From Marinibium conchae (GTDB lineage: Bacteria; Pseudomonadota; Gammaproteobacteria; Enterobacterales; Alteromonadaceae), in contig NZ_JADNRN010000004.1 of assembly GCF_015595035.1 (NCBI RefSeq), positions 186,001-250,000 on the forward strand: a DNA stretch of 64,000 nucleotides, written 5' to 3'. Shown here piece by piece: positions 35,691 to 43,493 of this stretch. Each line of letters starts with the position of its first letter. Within the stretch, counting starts at the first letter, position 1. Below the pieces are notes generated by a model, which was not told the DNA's origin, ran no database searches, and saw nothing but the letters and a program-made list of their open reading frames with translations. Both the position numbers and the translations under genes were made by a program.

Positions 35691-36452
35691 CTAGGCCTGT
35701 GCGGATTTGCTAGTGATCACGGGCTTTATTCCATAAAGCTTTCCATACTTTTTGCATAGGAAAGCGGAAGCGATACTGCCTATAAGCCCAGGCGCAATCC
35801 AAAATATGATTTGCCATGCACCTAAACCCTCGAAGACGGTTCTTGCGCCAAAGGCGATAAACGCTGTGTAGGCACCTATACCTGATCCGATGAACGAGCC
35901 AATGTGCTCAAATAACCATTGACGCTCTGCTACCTGTGCCTTTATGCAATAACGAAGCATACCGAAGCCGACTACTAGCCCTAACACAGCAAAGACCATA
36001 AGTAATGTTTGTGACGCTATAAATCCGTAGTAAAAGAGCACAGGCGCAGCCGTAATCAGAGCTATTATTGGTAGAAGGTAGCTGAGTTTTTGAAGTGACT
36101 TTCGGTTTTGCTTTGCTGCAATAACTGCAGTAGCGTGGCGTGTTACAGTGAAGCTAAGTAAGCTTAGATACAACAGAAAAGCCCAAAATAAACGGATGAC
36201 ATAAGTTGCTCGTTCAGGATTGCTTGCATTATTAATGTACTCTCCTTTTATTACTACCGGGAAGGCCAACACCATCAGCGCCATGATTGCACCAGACAGA
36301 GCGACCAAATACATTGACACTTTATAATGATTGCCAAATCTGGTGTGGTTCAACTGCCCTTTCTTGGTAAACAATGGTACCCAAAATAGGATTAAAGCCA
36401 GTGAGCCAAATAAAATATGTGAAGCAAACAGGCCGCTGTGTAAATAAGTCAT
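35691..36452 (-). CDS. Seven-helix membrane protein, DUF2306-like
   Basis: A 253-residue protein with about seven hydrophobic segments, an early His (LHSGLFASHILFGSLALI) and NHTRFGNHYKVSMY between the first two helices, plus FEHIGSFIGSGIGAYTAFIAFG near the C-terminus. This layout fits DUF2306 integral membrane proteins of unknown function, some suspected to bind haem through paired histidines. It is transcribed divergently from a NarL-type two-component system, which may control it. Confidence 0.6.
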   Translation of the reverse strand: MTYLHSGLFASHILFGSLALILFWVPLFTKKGQLNHTRFGNHYKVSMYLVALSGAIMALMVLAFPVVIKGEYINNASNPERATYVIRLFWAFLLYLSLLSFTVTRHATAVIAAKQNRKSLQKLSYLLPIIALITAAPVLFYYGFIASQTLLMVFAVLGLVVGFGMLRYCIKAQVAERQWLFEHIGSFIGSGIGAYTAFIAFGARTVFEGLGAWQIIFWIAPGLIGSIASAFLCKKYGKLYGIKPVITSKSAQA

Positions 36453-36676
36453 AAGCTATCTCGTTTTCAAAAGTGTAGGGCGAGCTACTGACTGTGAGAG
36501 TATCTCACAAATTGCCATTGCCGCCGCTAATTATCAGTTGATAGCACTTTACTGAAGTATATGAGAAGACTTTAGTGCCAGAAGTCATTTTCGAAAAAGT
36601 GACTTTTTACCTATCGCCTTTTCACAACAAACACTGTTATTCTGCGCAAATCGCAAAACACCAGGTAAGTATCACA

Positions 36677-37927
36677 ATGCAGACTGTTCATCCCAACCAA
36701 GAAAGAATTAAAGGCATCAATTTTGGCAATTCGAGCCCCATCAAAATCGAATCGTTCTCTGCCATCATCACTTGGTTTGCGGTAAGCGGAAGTGCGATAT
36801 ATTTCATGCTTAGAGCCGACTCTATCAGCATGAATCAAACTTACTCCGCGCTCGCCCTGTTTGTTCTCTATTTAGTACTTTGGTTATTTGCATCCCGTGA
36901 TGAACATTATGAAAACGAGAGAGTGGTGAGAAGAAGCCTCACAGTGGCCTTATTTTTGGTGATAGTTGGTATTTATTTCACAGTTCCGTTCCCCTACGTT
37001 GCCATATTCATGGTTATTTGGAGCGCCATTCTTCCTTATCTAATTAACATTAAGTGGGCATTCCTTTTATCACCACTATGGTCGAGTATTTTGTACTTCG
37101 TTTTTGAATTTTATTGGGGTTTCAATAACATGGCAGTGTCAGCCGTGTTGTTCTGGACCTTCAATTTATTTGCCTTAGTGATGGTAAACACCACAATTAA
37201 AGAGAAGAAAAGCAGAGAAACGGTAGAAACGATTAATCGTGAGTTAGTATCTACGCAACAGCTTCTTAACCAAGCTGCTGAACAGGCTGAAAGAGTTCGC
37301 ATTGCTAGAAATATTCATGATTTATTAGGGCACCATCTTACTGCGCTAACAATCAACCTACAGGTAGCAAGTAGACAAACCGACACTTTACAGGTTGACG
37401 AAAGCAGCCAGAGCAACAAACAACAAATAAAAGAGTCTATCGAACAATGTCATAGCTTGGCAAAACTCCTTCTTAGTGATGTGAGAGAGGCTGTTTCTGA
37501 CATCAGAAGTAAATCATCGATAGAGTTAGTGAGCGCTATCAAGGCCATTAGTGAGCGTCTCCCAAACCTCGACATAAAAGTGGATTATGCAAACGACATC
37601 AATATCGACGATGTCAACATGGCTGATGTACTGATACGCTGTATTCAAGAAAGCTTCACTAATTCTCTTAAACATAGCAAGGCCACAAATGTAGAAGTAC
37701 AATTTAAGAAAATTAATGGTCTTGTGGAAGTAATCATTCAAGATAACGGCAACGAAGTGAAGAAGAAAGCAAAACACACGGTTAACCCTACTCGTGGCTT
37801 CAAGGCGGGTAATGGACTAACAGGGATTGTTGAGCGGGTGAGTCTTCTTAAAGGTAAAGCGGACTTTTTCTTAAATGATAAAGGCTTTGTTACTCACCTT
37901 TCATTACCTATGGCGACATATGATTAA
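36677..37927 (+). CDS. Membrane sensor histidine kinase (HisKA_3, NarL/DesK type)
   Basis: A 416-residue protein from the ATG at 36677: about five or six N-terminal membrane helices (30-180), a short coiled coil, and a HisKA_3 dimerisation domain with phospho-acceptor His214 in RIARNIHDLLGHHLTALTINLQ. The ATPase domain holds ESFTNSLKHSKATNVEV and the glycine-rich NGLTGIVERVSLLKG. The signal is probably sensed within the membrane, as in DesK-type kinases. A GTG at 36575 is in frame, but the extra 34 residues look non-coding. It overlaps its response regulator by 8 bases. Confidence 0.87.
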   Translation: MQTVHPNQERIKGINFGNSSPIKIESFSAIITWFAVSGSAIYFMLRADSISMNQTYSALALFVLYLVLWLFASRDEHYENERVVRRSLTVALFLVIVGIYFTVPFPYVAIFMVIWSAILPYLINIKWAFLLSPLWSSILYFVFEFYWGFNNMAVSAVLFWTFNLFALVMVNTTIKEKKSRETVETINRELVSTQQLLNQAAEQAERVRIARNIHDLLGHHLTALTINLQVASRQTDTLQVDESSQSNKQQIKESIEQCHSLAKLLLSDVREAVSDIRSKSSIELVSAIKAISERLPNLDIKVDYANDINIDDVNMADVLIRCIQESFTNSLKHSKATNVEVQFKKINGLVEVIIQDNGNEVKKKAKHTVNPTRGFKAGNGLTGIVERVSLLKGKADFFLNDKGFVTHLSLPMATYD

Positions 37928-38567
37928 AATATTATTAGTAGATGATCAAACATTGGTGAGACAAGGCATAAATAGCCTTCTCGCACTTGCCGAACAAGTT
38001 GACGTAGTCGCACAAGCAAGCGATGGCAATGAAGCGCTTGCTTGTTTAGCAGATAGCACACTTCAGGTCGATGTTGTGTTGATGGATATTCGCATGCCCA
38101 ACCTTAACGGGATTGAAACGCTTCAAAAGTTAAAGGAACAAAATATGCATGTACCCGTTGTGATGCTGACCACTTTTGACGATCATGAATCCGTGATGCA
38201 AGCTCTTCAGGCAGGCGCAAAGGGCTATTTACTTAAAGATGTATCACTTGAAACACTTGTTGAAGCAATCGAAACCGTTCATGCAGGTGATACGCTCATA
38301 CAGCCTGCTATAACTGAACGCCTTATTCAAGGCTTGCAAGGTGTAAAGGGTGACTTCGAATCTAGTGCGCTTCCTGAAAATTTATCAACAAGAGAGACAG
38401 AAATATTGCGCCTGATGGCAGCAGGTTGTAGTAACCGAGAAATGGCTGAGAGCCTTTTTAAATCTGAAGGCACTATCAAAAATCAAGTATCGTCTATTCT
38501 TGCGAAGCTCGGTGTACGAGACCGCACTAGAGCAGTGCTAAAAGCTATTGAGCTAGGTATGATTTAA
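37920..38567 (+). CDS. NarL/LuxR-family response regulator
   Basis: A 215-residue protein: receiver domain with phospho-acceptor Asp56 (LMDIRMPNLNG) and LLKD near 105, then a LuxR-type helix-turn-helix (LSTRETEILRLMAAGCSNREMAESLFKSEGTIKNQVSSILAKLGVRDR, about 147-200). Start at the ATG overlapping the kinase gene; the frame is open from 37875. It should act as a DNA-binding partner of the kinase just upstream; the divergent DUF2306 gene is a possible target. Confidence 0.9.
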   Translation: MIKILLVDDQTLVRQGINSLLALAEQVDVVAQASDGNEALACLADSTLQVDVVLMDIRMPNLNGIETLQKLKEQNMHVPVVMLTTFDDHESVMQALQAGAKGYLLKDVSLETLVEAIETVHAGDTLIQPAITERLIQGLQGVKGDFESSALPENLSTRETEILRLMAAGCSNREMAESLFKSEGTIKNQVSSILAKLGVRDRTRAVLKAIELGMI

Positions 38568-38627
38568 CGTTGTAGTGATGCACTGAGTATTTGCAGCTTC
38601 CTAAATTCACCTAATATAAGGTAATAA

Positions 38628-38660
38628 AAAACGCTCAATACGAACTGCATTGAGCGTTTT
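38628..38660. terminator. Bidirectional rho-independent terminator
   Basis: Perfect 12-bp stem AAAACGCTCAAT / ATTGAGCGTTTT with a 9-base loop, between the convergent response regulator and SAPA-tail genes. Confidence 0.88.
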
Positions 38661-38720
38661 GAATATGGTTAGCTACTTGCTTTTTCAGCCAGCAGTCAAC
38701 TAGTGATTATTCACCAATTA

Positions 38721-39431
38721 TTATTTACCAAGCTTAGGTCTGAATAGCATCGAAGCAAACGCGAGCAATATAATTGATACTGCTGCTGGGGCAGATGCTT
38801 CAACTAGTTGCACTGTTGCAGATGCACCCGCGATGGTCTGTATACCTACAGTACCTACATTGATACTACCGTGAGTAACTTGCAAGAAACCAAAGAAATT
38901 TTCAGTTGTTCGCGACTCTTCTTCAAAAAGTGTTGTTTCAACAGTTAGCATAAAGCCTAAAAATGCTGAATCACCAACGTTTGGAATTACCTCACCAAAG
39001 CTACCAAACTCGTCCCACTCGTCAACACTATAAAGAACTCCTTCAGTTAAAGAACCACCTTCAGAAAAGGTAGACTCACCAATCACGTCACCTACTTGAT
39101 AAGCGCTTAGTGATTCGTAATCAAGAGCCGAAAAACGCAATGCGCTTTGGGTGTAGCCTTCGTCAAATTCTACAGCGTTAAACAAGCTCGTAAAACCAGC
39201 GAACTGTGTTTGCTCTTCAAATTGATTGAAGCCATTAATGACAATAAAGTTTAGGTCGTCGATGCCGTCGCCGTTAAGATCAACATTTTTACCAAATGTA
39301 TCTTCACTGGTAACAACGGTTCCATTATTAGAAAGTATGAGTTCTGCGTTTGCGGTGATAGCTATTAATGCATTCGCACTTAACACAAGAGATAGAAGAG
39401 TGAGTTTTTTTGATAGTGCTTTAAACATCAA
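38721..39431 (-). CDS. Secreted protein with PEP-CTERM-like C-terminal sorting signal (SAPA variant)
   Basis: A 236-residue protein: signal peptide ending near TANA, a beta-rich mature part, and a C-terminal tail of SAPA plus hydrophobic helix (AVSIILLAFASMLF) plus basic end (RPKLGK). The tail matches that of the protein at 13480, though the bodies differ. NVDLNGDGIDDLNF near residue 50 resembles a calcium-binding loop of FG-GAP or dockerin type. Probably exported and processed by an exosortase-like enzyme encoded elsewhere; that step is inference. Confidence 0.68.
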   Translation of the reverse strand: MMFKALSKKLTLLSLVLSANALIAITANAELILSNNGTVVTSEDTFGKNVDLNGDGIDDLNFIVINGFNQFEEQTQFAGFTSLFNAVEFDEGYTQSALRFSALDYESLSAYQVGDVIGESTFSEGGSLTEGVLYSVDEWDEFGSFGEVIPNVGDSAFLGFMLTVETTLFEEESRTTENFFGFLQVTHGSINVGTVGIQTIAGASATVQLVEASAPAAVSIILLAFASMLFRPKLGK

Positions 39432-39442
39432 ATATTCCTTTT

Positions 39443-39466
39443 ATTGAAAAGCGTTTAAAATTCAAT
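39443..39466 (-). promoter_or_regulatory. Inverted repeat upstream of the SAPA-tail gene
   Basis: ATTGAA-N12-TTCAAT lies 12 bases before the start codon of the gene at 39431, enclosing AAGCGTTTAAAA. It could be an operator or leader hairpin; low confidence without other copies. Confidence 0.25.
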
Positions 39467-39571
39467 GATCCATTTGCAATTTTCGCTCCAAAAAAAATAC
39501 CCTTTTTAATCATATATTTACACTCAAAATTTTAGTGACGTGTAAATATAACTGACACTTTAGTACAGCAC

Positions 39572-39613
39572 AAAAAAACGCGCTCATAATGTATACATTA
39601 TTAAGCGCGTTTT
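39572..39613 (-). terminator. Rho-independent terminator of the outer-membrane barrel gene
   Basis: Stem AAAACGCGCT / AGCGCGTTTT enclosing the perfect inner palindrome ATAATGTATACATTAT. It gives an unusually long hairpin with T-runs on both sides, 50 bases after the stop of the gene at 39663. Confidence 0.75.
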
Positions 39614-39662
39614 GTTAACGAATCAATTTTGTTCGTCTTTTAAAAAACAAAGCCTTTTTAGC

Positions 39663-40562
39663 CTAATATTGGTACACGTAACTTAGGTTCCAAGAGTCAT
39701 TTTTAATCTTTATCTTCTCGTCCCCGAAACTTACAAACTCGCTTTCGCTATTTGCGTAACTGAGTAAAATCGAAGAACGCTTATTGAAGAAATGACGAGC
39801 AAAAAGGCTATAGCTGTCATCATCACCGATAAGGTTAAATCCGGCGCCAATGCTAGTGTAATCATTGAAGTAGTAGGATGCTCCCAAATCTAGGCGTTCG
39901 TCGGAGAAAAAGTCGTCGTCAAACACGTTAAGTGTTGCATCAACGGTTAAATAACGCCCACCCGACAGTGCGGTGAAGTACTTCGTATTGACAATTTGCT
40001 GGAGGAAGTCTTCATCAGTGCGATATGACACACCTACGTAATCATTACCCTGCATTTGGTGGACGTAGTCGGCACCAAAGCTAAACACTGATTCATCAGA
40101 GTCGAATAACCCACCCAAGCCATCACTGCTCTCACGCGAAATCGAAAGCTTTATGTCCTTGTTGATGAAATAAGCAAGGCCAATGTTGGTGAACTCAGTA
40201 TCACTATCATTATCGTATACGGTCGTTCCGGAGAATACCAAGCTATCCATGATGTACTCGCCAGCCAGACTATATTGACGATTACCACTTGCACCAAACA
40301 GGCCTGCTGATATGCGGCTTTGTTGATTAATGAAATCAAACTCCGCCAAAGGCCCGAGTGTTGGACGCGGGTCAAAATAATACTGCATATTCAGATTCCA
40401 AGCCTCGCGCGATTCTGAAGTAGAGCTTCCCGCTCCTTTTACCGTTGTTTTGTTACTGGTGACTGATGCACCGAAAAAGGTTTGATAATCGTCAGCGAAG
40501 GCGTTTTGAGAAAATGCGATTGCTGCAAGAGTTGCTAAACTCAGTGTCGTTTTTGAAAACAT
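39663..40562 (-). CDS. Putative outer-membrane beta-barrel protein
   Basis: A 299-residue protein with a signal peptide (cleavage NAFA-DD) followed by regular amphipathic strands rich in Asp/Ser turns (DSDTEFTNIGLAYFINKDIKLSISRE, DYTSIGAGFNLIGDDDSYSLFARHFF). It ends YVYQY, an aromatic C-terminus suited to Bam-dependent insertion. The strand count fits a 12- to 14-strand barrel, like a small putative porin. Substrate unknown. It lies downstream of a GH3 beta-glucosidase on the same strand, but each gene has its own terminator, so they are separate transcripts. Confidence 0.65.
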   Translation of the reverse strand: MFSKTTLSLATLAAIAFSQNAFADDYQTFFGASVTSNKTTVKGAGSSTSESREAWNLNMQYYFDPRPTLGPLAEFDFINQQSRISAGLFGASGNRQYSLAGEYIMDSLVFSGTTVYDNDSDTEFTNIGLAYFINKDIKLSISRESSDGLGGLFDSDESVFSFGADYVHQMQGNDYVGVSYRTDEDFLQQIVNTKYFTALSGGRYLTVDATLNVFDDDFFSDERLDLGASYYFNDYTSIGAGFNLIGDDDSYSLFARHFFNKRSSILLSYANSESEFVSFGDEKIKIKNDSWNLSYVYQY

Positions 40563-40577
40563 GTTATTCCTTTAATA

Positions 40578-40598
40578 CTTGTTTGAAAACAAGCGCTT
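40578..40598 (-). promoter_or_regulatory. Overlapping palindromes upstream of the outer-membrane barrel gene
   Basis: CTTGTTT-GA-AAACAAG (40578-40593) overlaps AAGCGCTT (40591-40598), 16 bases before the start codon. AAGCGCTT is also the core of the palindrome at 13330. It may be a LacI-type operator; unproven. Confidence 0.3.
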
Positions 40599-40674
40599 TA
40601 ATTGCGCTAGCGTTATTACACCGAGGCATATTATAGCCTATAGACTGAACAAAGGCTGAATAAAGAACATAGAA

Positions 40675-40705
40675 AAGCCCGACATCAACTATGATGGTCG
40701 GGCTT
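40675..40705 (-). terminator. Rho-independent terminator of the GH3 gene
   Basis: Stem AAGCCCGA / TCGGGCTT, extended by ATCA / TGAT across a mismatch, followed on the minus strand by TTTTC. It lies 54 bases after the GH3 stop codon. Confidence 0.8.
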
Positions 40706-40758
40706 ATATTAAGAAGCGAACTTGGCTCCTGGATTAAGAGCCTAAGTTAAATGTAAGA

Positions 40759-43353
40759 CTAGTTACAGCTGACCGTCGCAGTTTCAGCAGCATCAAAATC
40801 AAAAGCGATATCGCTGATGCTCATTGTTACCGAACCCGTTGCAGTTAGGTTAAAGGGCACCACCAAACCGGTGAAATCAACACCTTGCTTGCTAAAGCAC
40901 TGTAAATCAACACTTAATGTAGCCCAACTGCCCTGCTCGACTGATTTCAACTGTTCAGTTAAATCAACGGAACCAGTGCAACTGCCAGGCGCATCCCCTT
41001 CGCTTTCACAGCTCATCGTCAGAGAAACACTTCCCTCTATTGCAGATTCAGGTTTCACCATAAAAGTGATTGCAGATTTACGCAGTAGCTCATTACTCAG
41101 GTCTTCTCTGAAAAAGCTTTTTGCAGCAATTTTTACACCAGCAGCTTCAGTTGCATTGCTTACAGTTAATCGAAAGGCGTCTTCTTGTACATTTCTGTCA
41201 ACCGTTCTATAGCTGACCGCCCCAAGCTCTGCAGTGCTAGCAACGACGAATTGATCTGTTGCGCCCTCGTTAAGCAGCAAAACCCACGGTTTTTGTAAGG
41301 TGCCAGTGAAAATTTTCTTAGCTTCGGCGTTTGCGGCCAAGTCTTCGTATGTTTCCGACAAATCATCACCAAGGCTATCTTTATCGTCGTAACTTAAACC
41401 ATAGCCATAGGCAAACAGTGGTGAGTAATCCTCATCGCCCTTGTTTAACACTGCATCGTATGGCGAATTTGGCCACGAAAACGACAGTCGACCAGTAGTA
41501 TCATATTGTCTTTGACCCTCTTTATCGGTAAACAACACATCGGCGACAGCACTGCCTTCTGAGCCAGGTAGCCAGACAGCAACGAAAGCATCACTGGCGT
41601 TAAGCTCTTGATTCATCCACAAAGGGCGACCGCTGATAAACAAAGAAACCACTGGGATGCCCTCAGCCTTCAACTTTTTAAGCATTGCTAAATCGGACTT
41701 GACACCACGTTGATAATCAAGATGTTCACGATCTCCATGCCCTTCGGCATAGGGTTCCTCACCAAACACAACAATAGCTACATCGGGCTTTTTCTCATAA
41801 GAACCACTTTCATTGAGTTCAACGCTACCATCAGCGGCTTCAACGTGTGCTTTTATTCCATCGTAAATGCTAGTGCCGCCCGGAAAGTCATCATTTGTGT
41901 TATTTGTTCCTTGCCAAGTAATCGTCCATCCGCCCGATTGCTTACCGATGTTATCTGCGCCGTCTCCGGCCACCAAAACATGAGCCTTAGGATTAAGTGG
42001 CAATAACGCGTTTTTATTTTTAAGTAACACAAGAGACTCACGAACGGCTTGTTTTGCAATATCTCGATGACTCTCTTGCCCAATTAGCTCGGTTTTACCA
42101 GAGAATTTGCGATTCGCCGGGCTCGGTTTTTCAAATAGACCGGCACGGATTTTGACGCGAAGAATTCGGCTTACGGCATCATCAATGCGCGCCATAGGAA
42201 TAATTCCCTCATTCACCTGTTTGATTAGGTTTTCGTAAAGGGGCTTCCACGCATCCGTTGGTACCATGTAAATGTCCAAACCAGCATTAGCGGCCTGAGC
42301 ACAATCTCCGTTAGTGCAGCCCTTTACTTGGCCATGACCGTTCCAGTCACCTACAATAAATCCGTCAAAGCCCATTTTATCTTTCAGCACGTCATTCAAA
42401 AGATACTTATGGCCATGAATCTTCTCGCCATGCCAACTATTAAAAGAGGCCATAACAGATTGTGCGCCAGCTTCTAGTCCGCCCACATAACCTTGAGCAT
42501 GAATTTCAAATAGTTCTTGCTCACGTGCAATATTATCGCCTTGATCGTCGCCCCCTACAGTGCCGCCGTCGCCGACGAAATGCTTAACGGTGCTTATAAC
42601 GCGATTATCACTTAAGAAGTCTTTGCCGGCATGTCCTTGTAAACCATGAACAATTGCTGCGGCATATGTTCTAACAATTTCAGGATCTTCGGAATAGGAT
42701 TCGTAAGTTCGGCCCCATCGGTCGTCTCTCACCGTCGCCACAGTGGGTGCAAACACCCAGTCTATGCCCGTTACCATTACCTCGGTAGCCGTTGCATTCG
42801 CAATTTTTTCGATCAAGTCAGGATTATTTGCCGCACCTAAGCCAATATTGTGCGGGAAAAGTGTGGCACCAATAACATTGTTATGCCCGTGAACTGCGTC
42901 GGTGCCCCACATTGTCGGAATAGTAGAACCATCGAGACTATCGTCGATTGAAGCTTGGTATAAATCTTCGGCCAACTTTATCCAGTCTTGTGGAGTAGAC
43001 TGTTTGTTATTGTTTGGAAATGCGCCACCACCATTTAAGAAGCTTCCAAAACCATATTTGCGCATGTCCTCAACCGTAATATCACGTATTTCGGGCTGAA
43101 TCATCTGAGCAACTTTTTGCTCAAGCGTCATCGTTGACATAATGCTTTTGATGCGATCTTCAACTTCTTTAGTTTGTTTAACCTCTATATCTAGTACTGG
43201 CCAGATATCAATACCGCTTTTTGCGGCAACTTCTTGTTTTGGTTTATCCATAGCGGCAGTCTCTTTTTCACTAGTACATGCTGTAGTAGCGCCTAAGACC
43301 AAACACAGCAAGGGAAGATGTTTACGAAATTTCAAAATAAGCGTCCTTTTCAA
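40759..43353 (-). CDS. GH3 beta-glucosidase / exo-1,3-1,4-beta-glucanase, lipoprotein
   Basis: An 864-residue enzyme. The N-terminal lipoprotein-like signal has a Cys at LGATTAC (lipobox not ideal). The GH3 N-terminal TIM-barrel domain contains the nucleophile Asp336 in GFIVGDWNGHGQV and substrate-binding segments KHFVGDGGT and DRWGRTYESYSEDPE. The alpha/beta sandwich domain (about 440-640) includes FGEEPYAEGHGDRE, likely carrying the acid/base Glu. A C-terminal beta domain (about 690-860) matches the ExoP-type extension. It releases glucose from beta-glucans at the cell surface or in the periplasm. A perfect LacI-type operator precedes it. Confidence 0.9.
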   Translation of the reverse strand: MKRTLILKFRKHLPLLCLVLGATTACTSEKETAAMDKPKQEVAAKSGIDIWPVLDIEVKQTKEVEDRIKSIMSTMTLEQKVAQMIQPEIRDITVEDMRKYGFGSFLNGGGAFPNNNKQSTPQDWIKLAEDLYQASIDDSLDGSTIPTMWGTDAVHGHNNVIGATLFPHNIGLGAANNPDLIEKIANATATEVMVTGIDWVFAPTVATVRDDRWGRTYESYSEDPEIVRTYAAAIVHGLQGHAGKDFLSDNRVISTVKHFVGDGGTVGGDDQGDNIAREQELFEIHAQGYVGGLEAGAQSVMASFNSWHGEKIHGHKYLLNDVLKDKMGFDGFIVGDWNGHGQVKGCTNGDCAQAANAGLDIYMVPTDAWKPLYENLIKQVNEGIIPMARIDDAVSRILRVKIRAGLFEKPSPANRKFSGKTELIGQESHRDIAKQAVRESLVLLKNKNALLPLNPKAHVLVAGDGADNIGKQSGGWTITWQGTNNTNDDFPGGTSIYDGIKAHVEAADGSVELNESGSYEKKPDVAIVVFGEEPYAEGHGDREHLDYQRGVKSDLAMLKKLKAEGIPVVSLFISGRPLWMNQELNASDAFVAVWLPGSEGSAVADVLFTDKEGQRQYDTTGRLSFSWPNSPYDAVLNKGDEDYSPLFAYGYGLSYDDKDSLGDDLSETYEDLAANAEAKKIFTGTLQKPWVLLLNEGATDQFVVASTAELGAVSYRTVDRNVQEDAFRLTVSNATEAAGVKIAAKSFFREDLSNELLRKSAITFMVKPESAIEGSVSLTMSCESEGDAPGSCTGSVDLTEQLKSVEQGSWATLSVDLQCFSKQGVDFTGLVVPFNLTATGSVTMSISDIAFDFDAAETATVSCN

Positions 43354-43370
43354 TGGTCTAACTTTTCATA

Positions 43371-43384
43371 TGTAAACGTTTACA
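43371..43384 (-). promoter_or_regulatory. LacI-family operator upstream of the GH3 gene
   Basis: TGTAAACGTTTACA, a perfect 14-bp palindrome with the central CG typical of LacI-family sites, 18 bases before the start codon. Position and sequence suggest sugar-dependent repression of the beta-glucosidase. The regulator gene is not in the window. Confidence 0.7.
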
Positions 43385-43493
43385 TTACATCAAATTAACA
43401 TAAAAGCATACTTTTTTTGTTATTTGGGCATGATGAATTTGCTTTGTATTTAACGCAGTAAAAACCGATGTAGCACTTATGCGAAGTGAGTCG

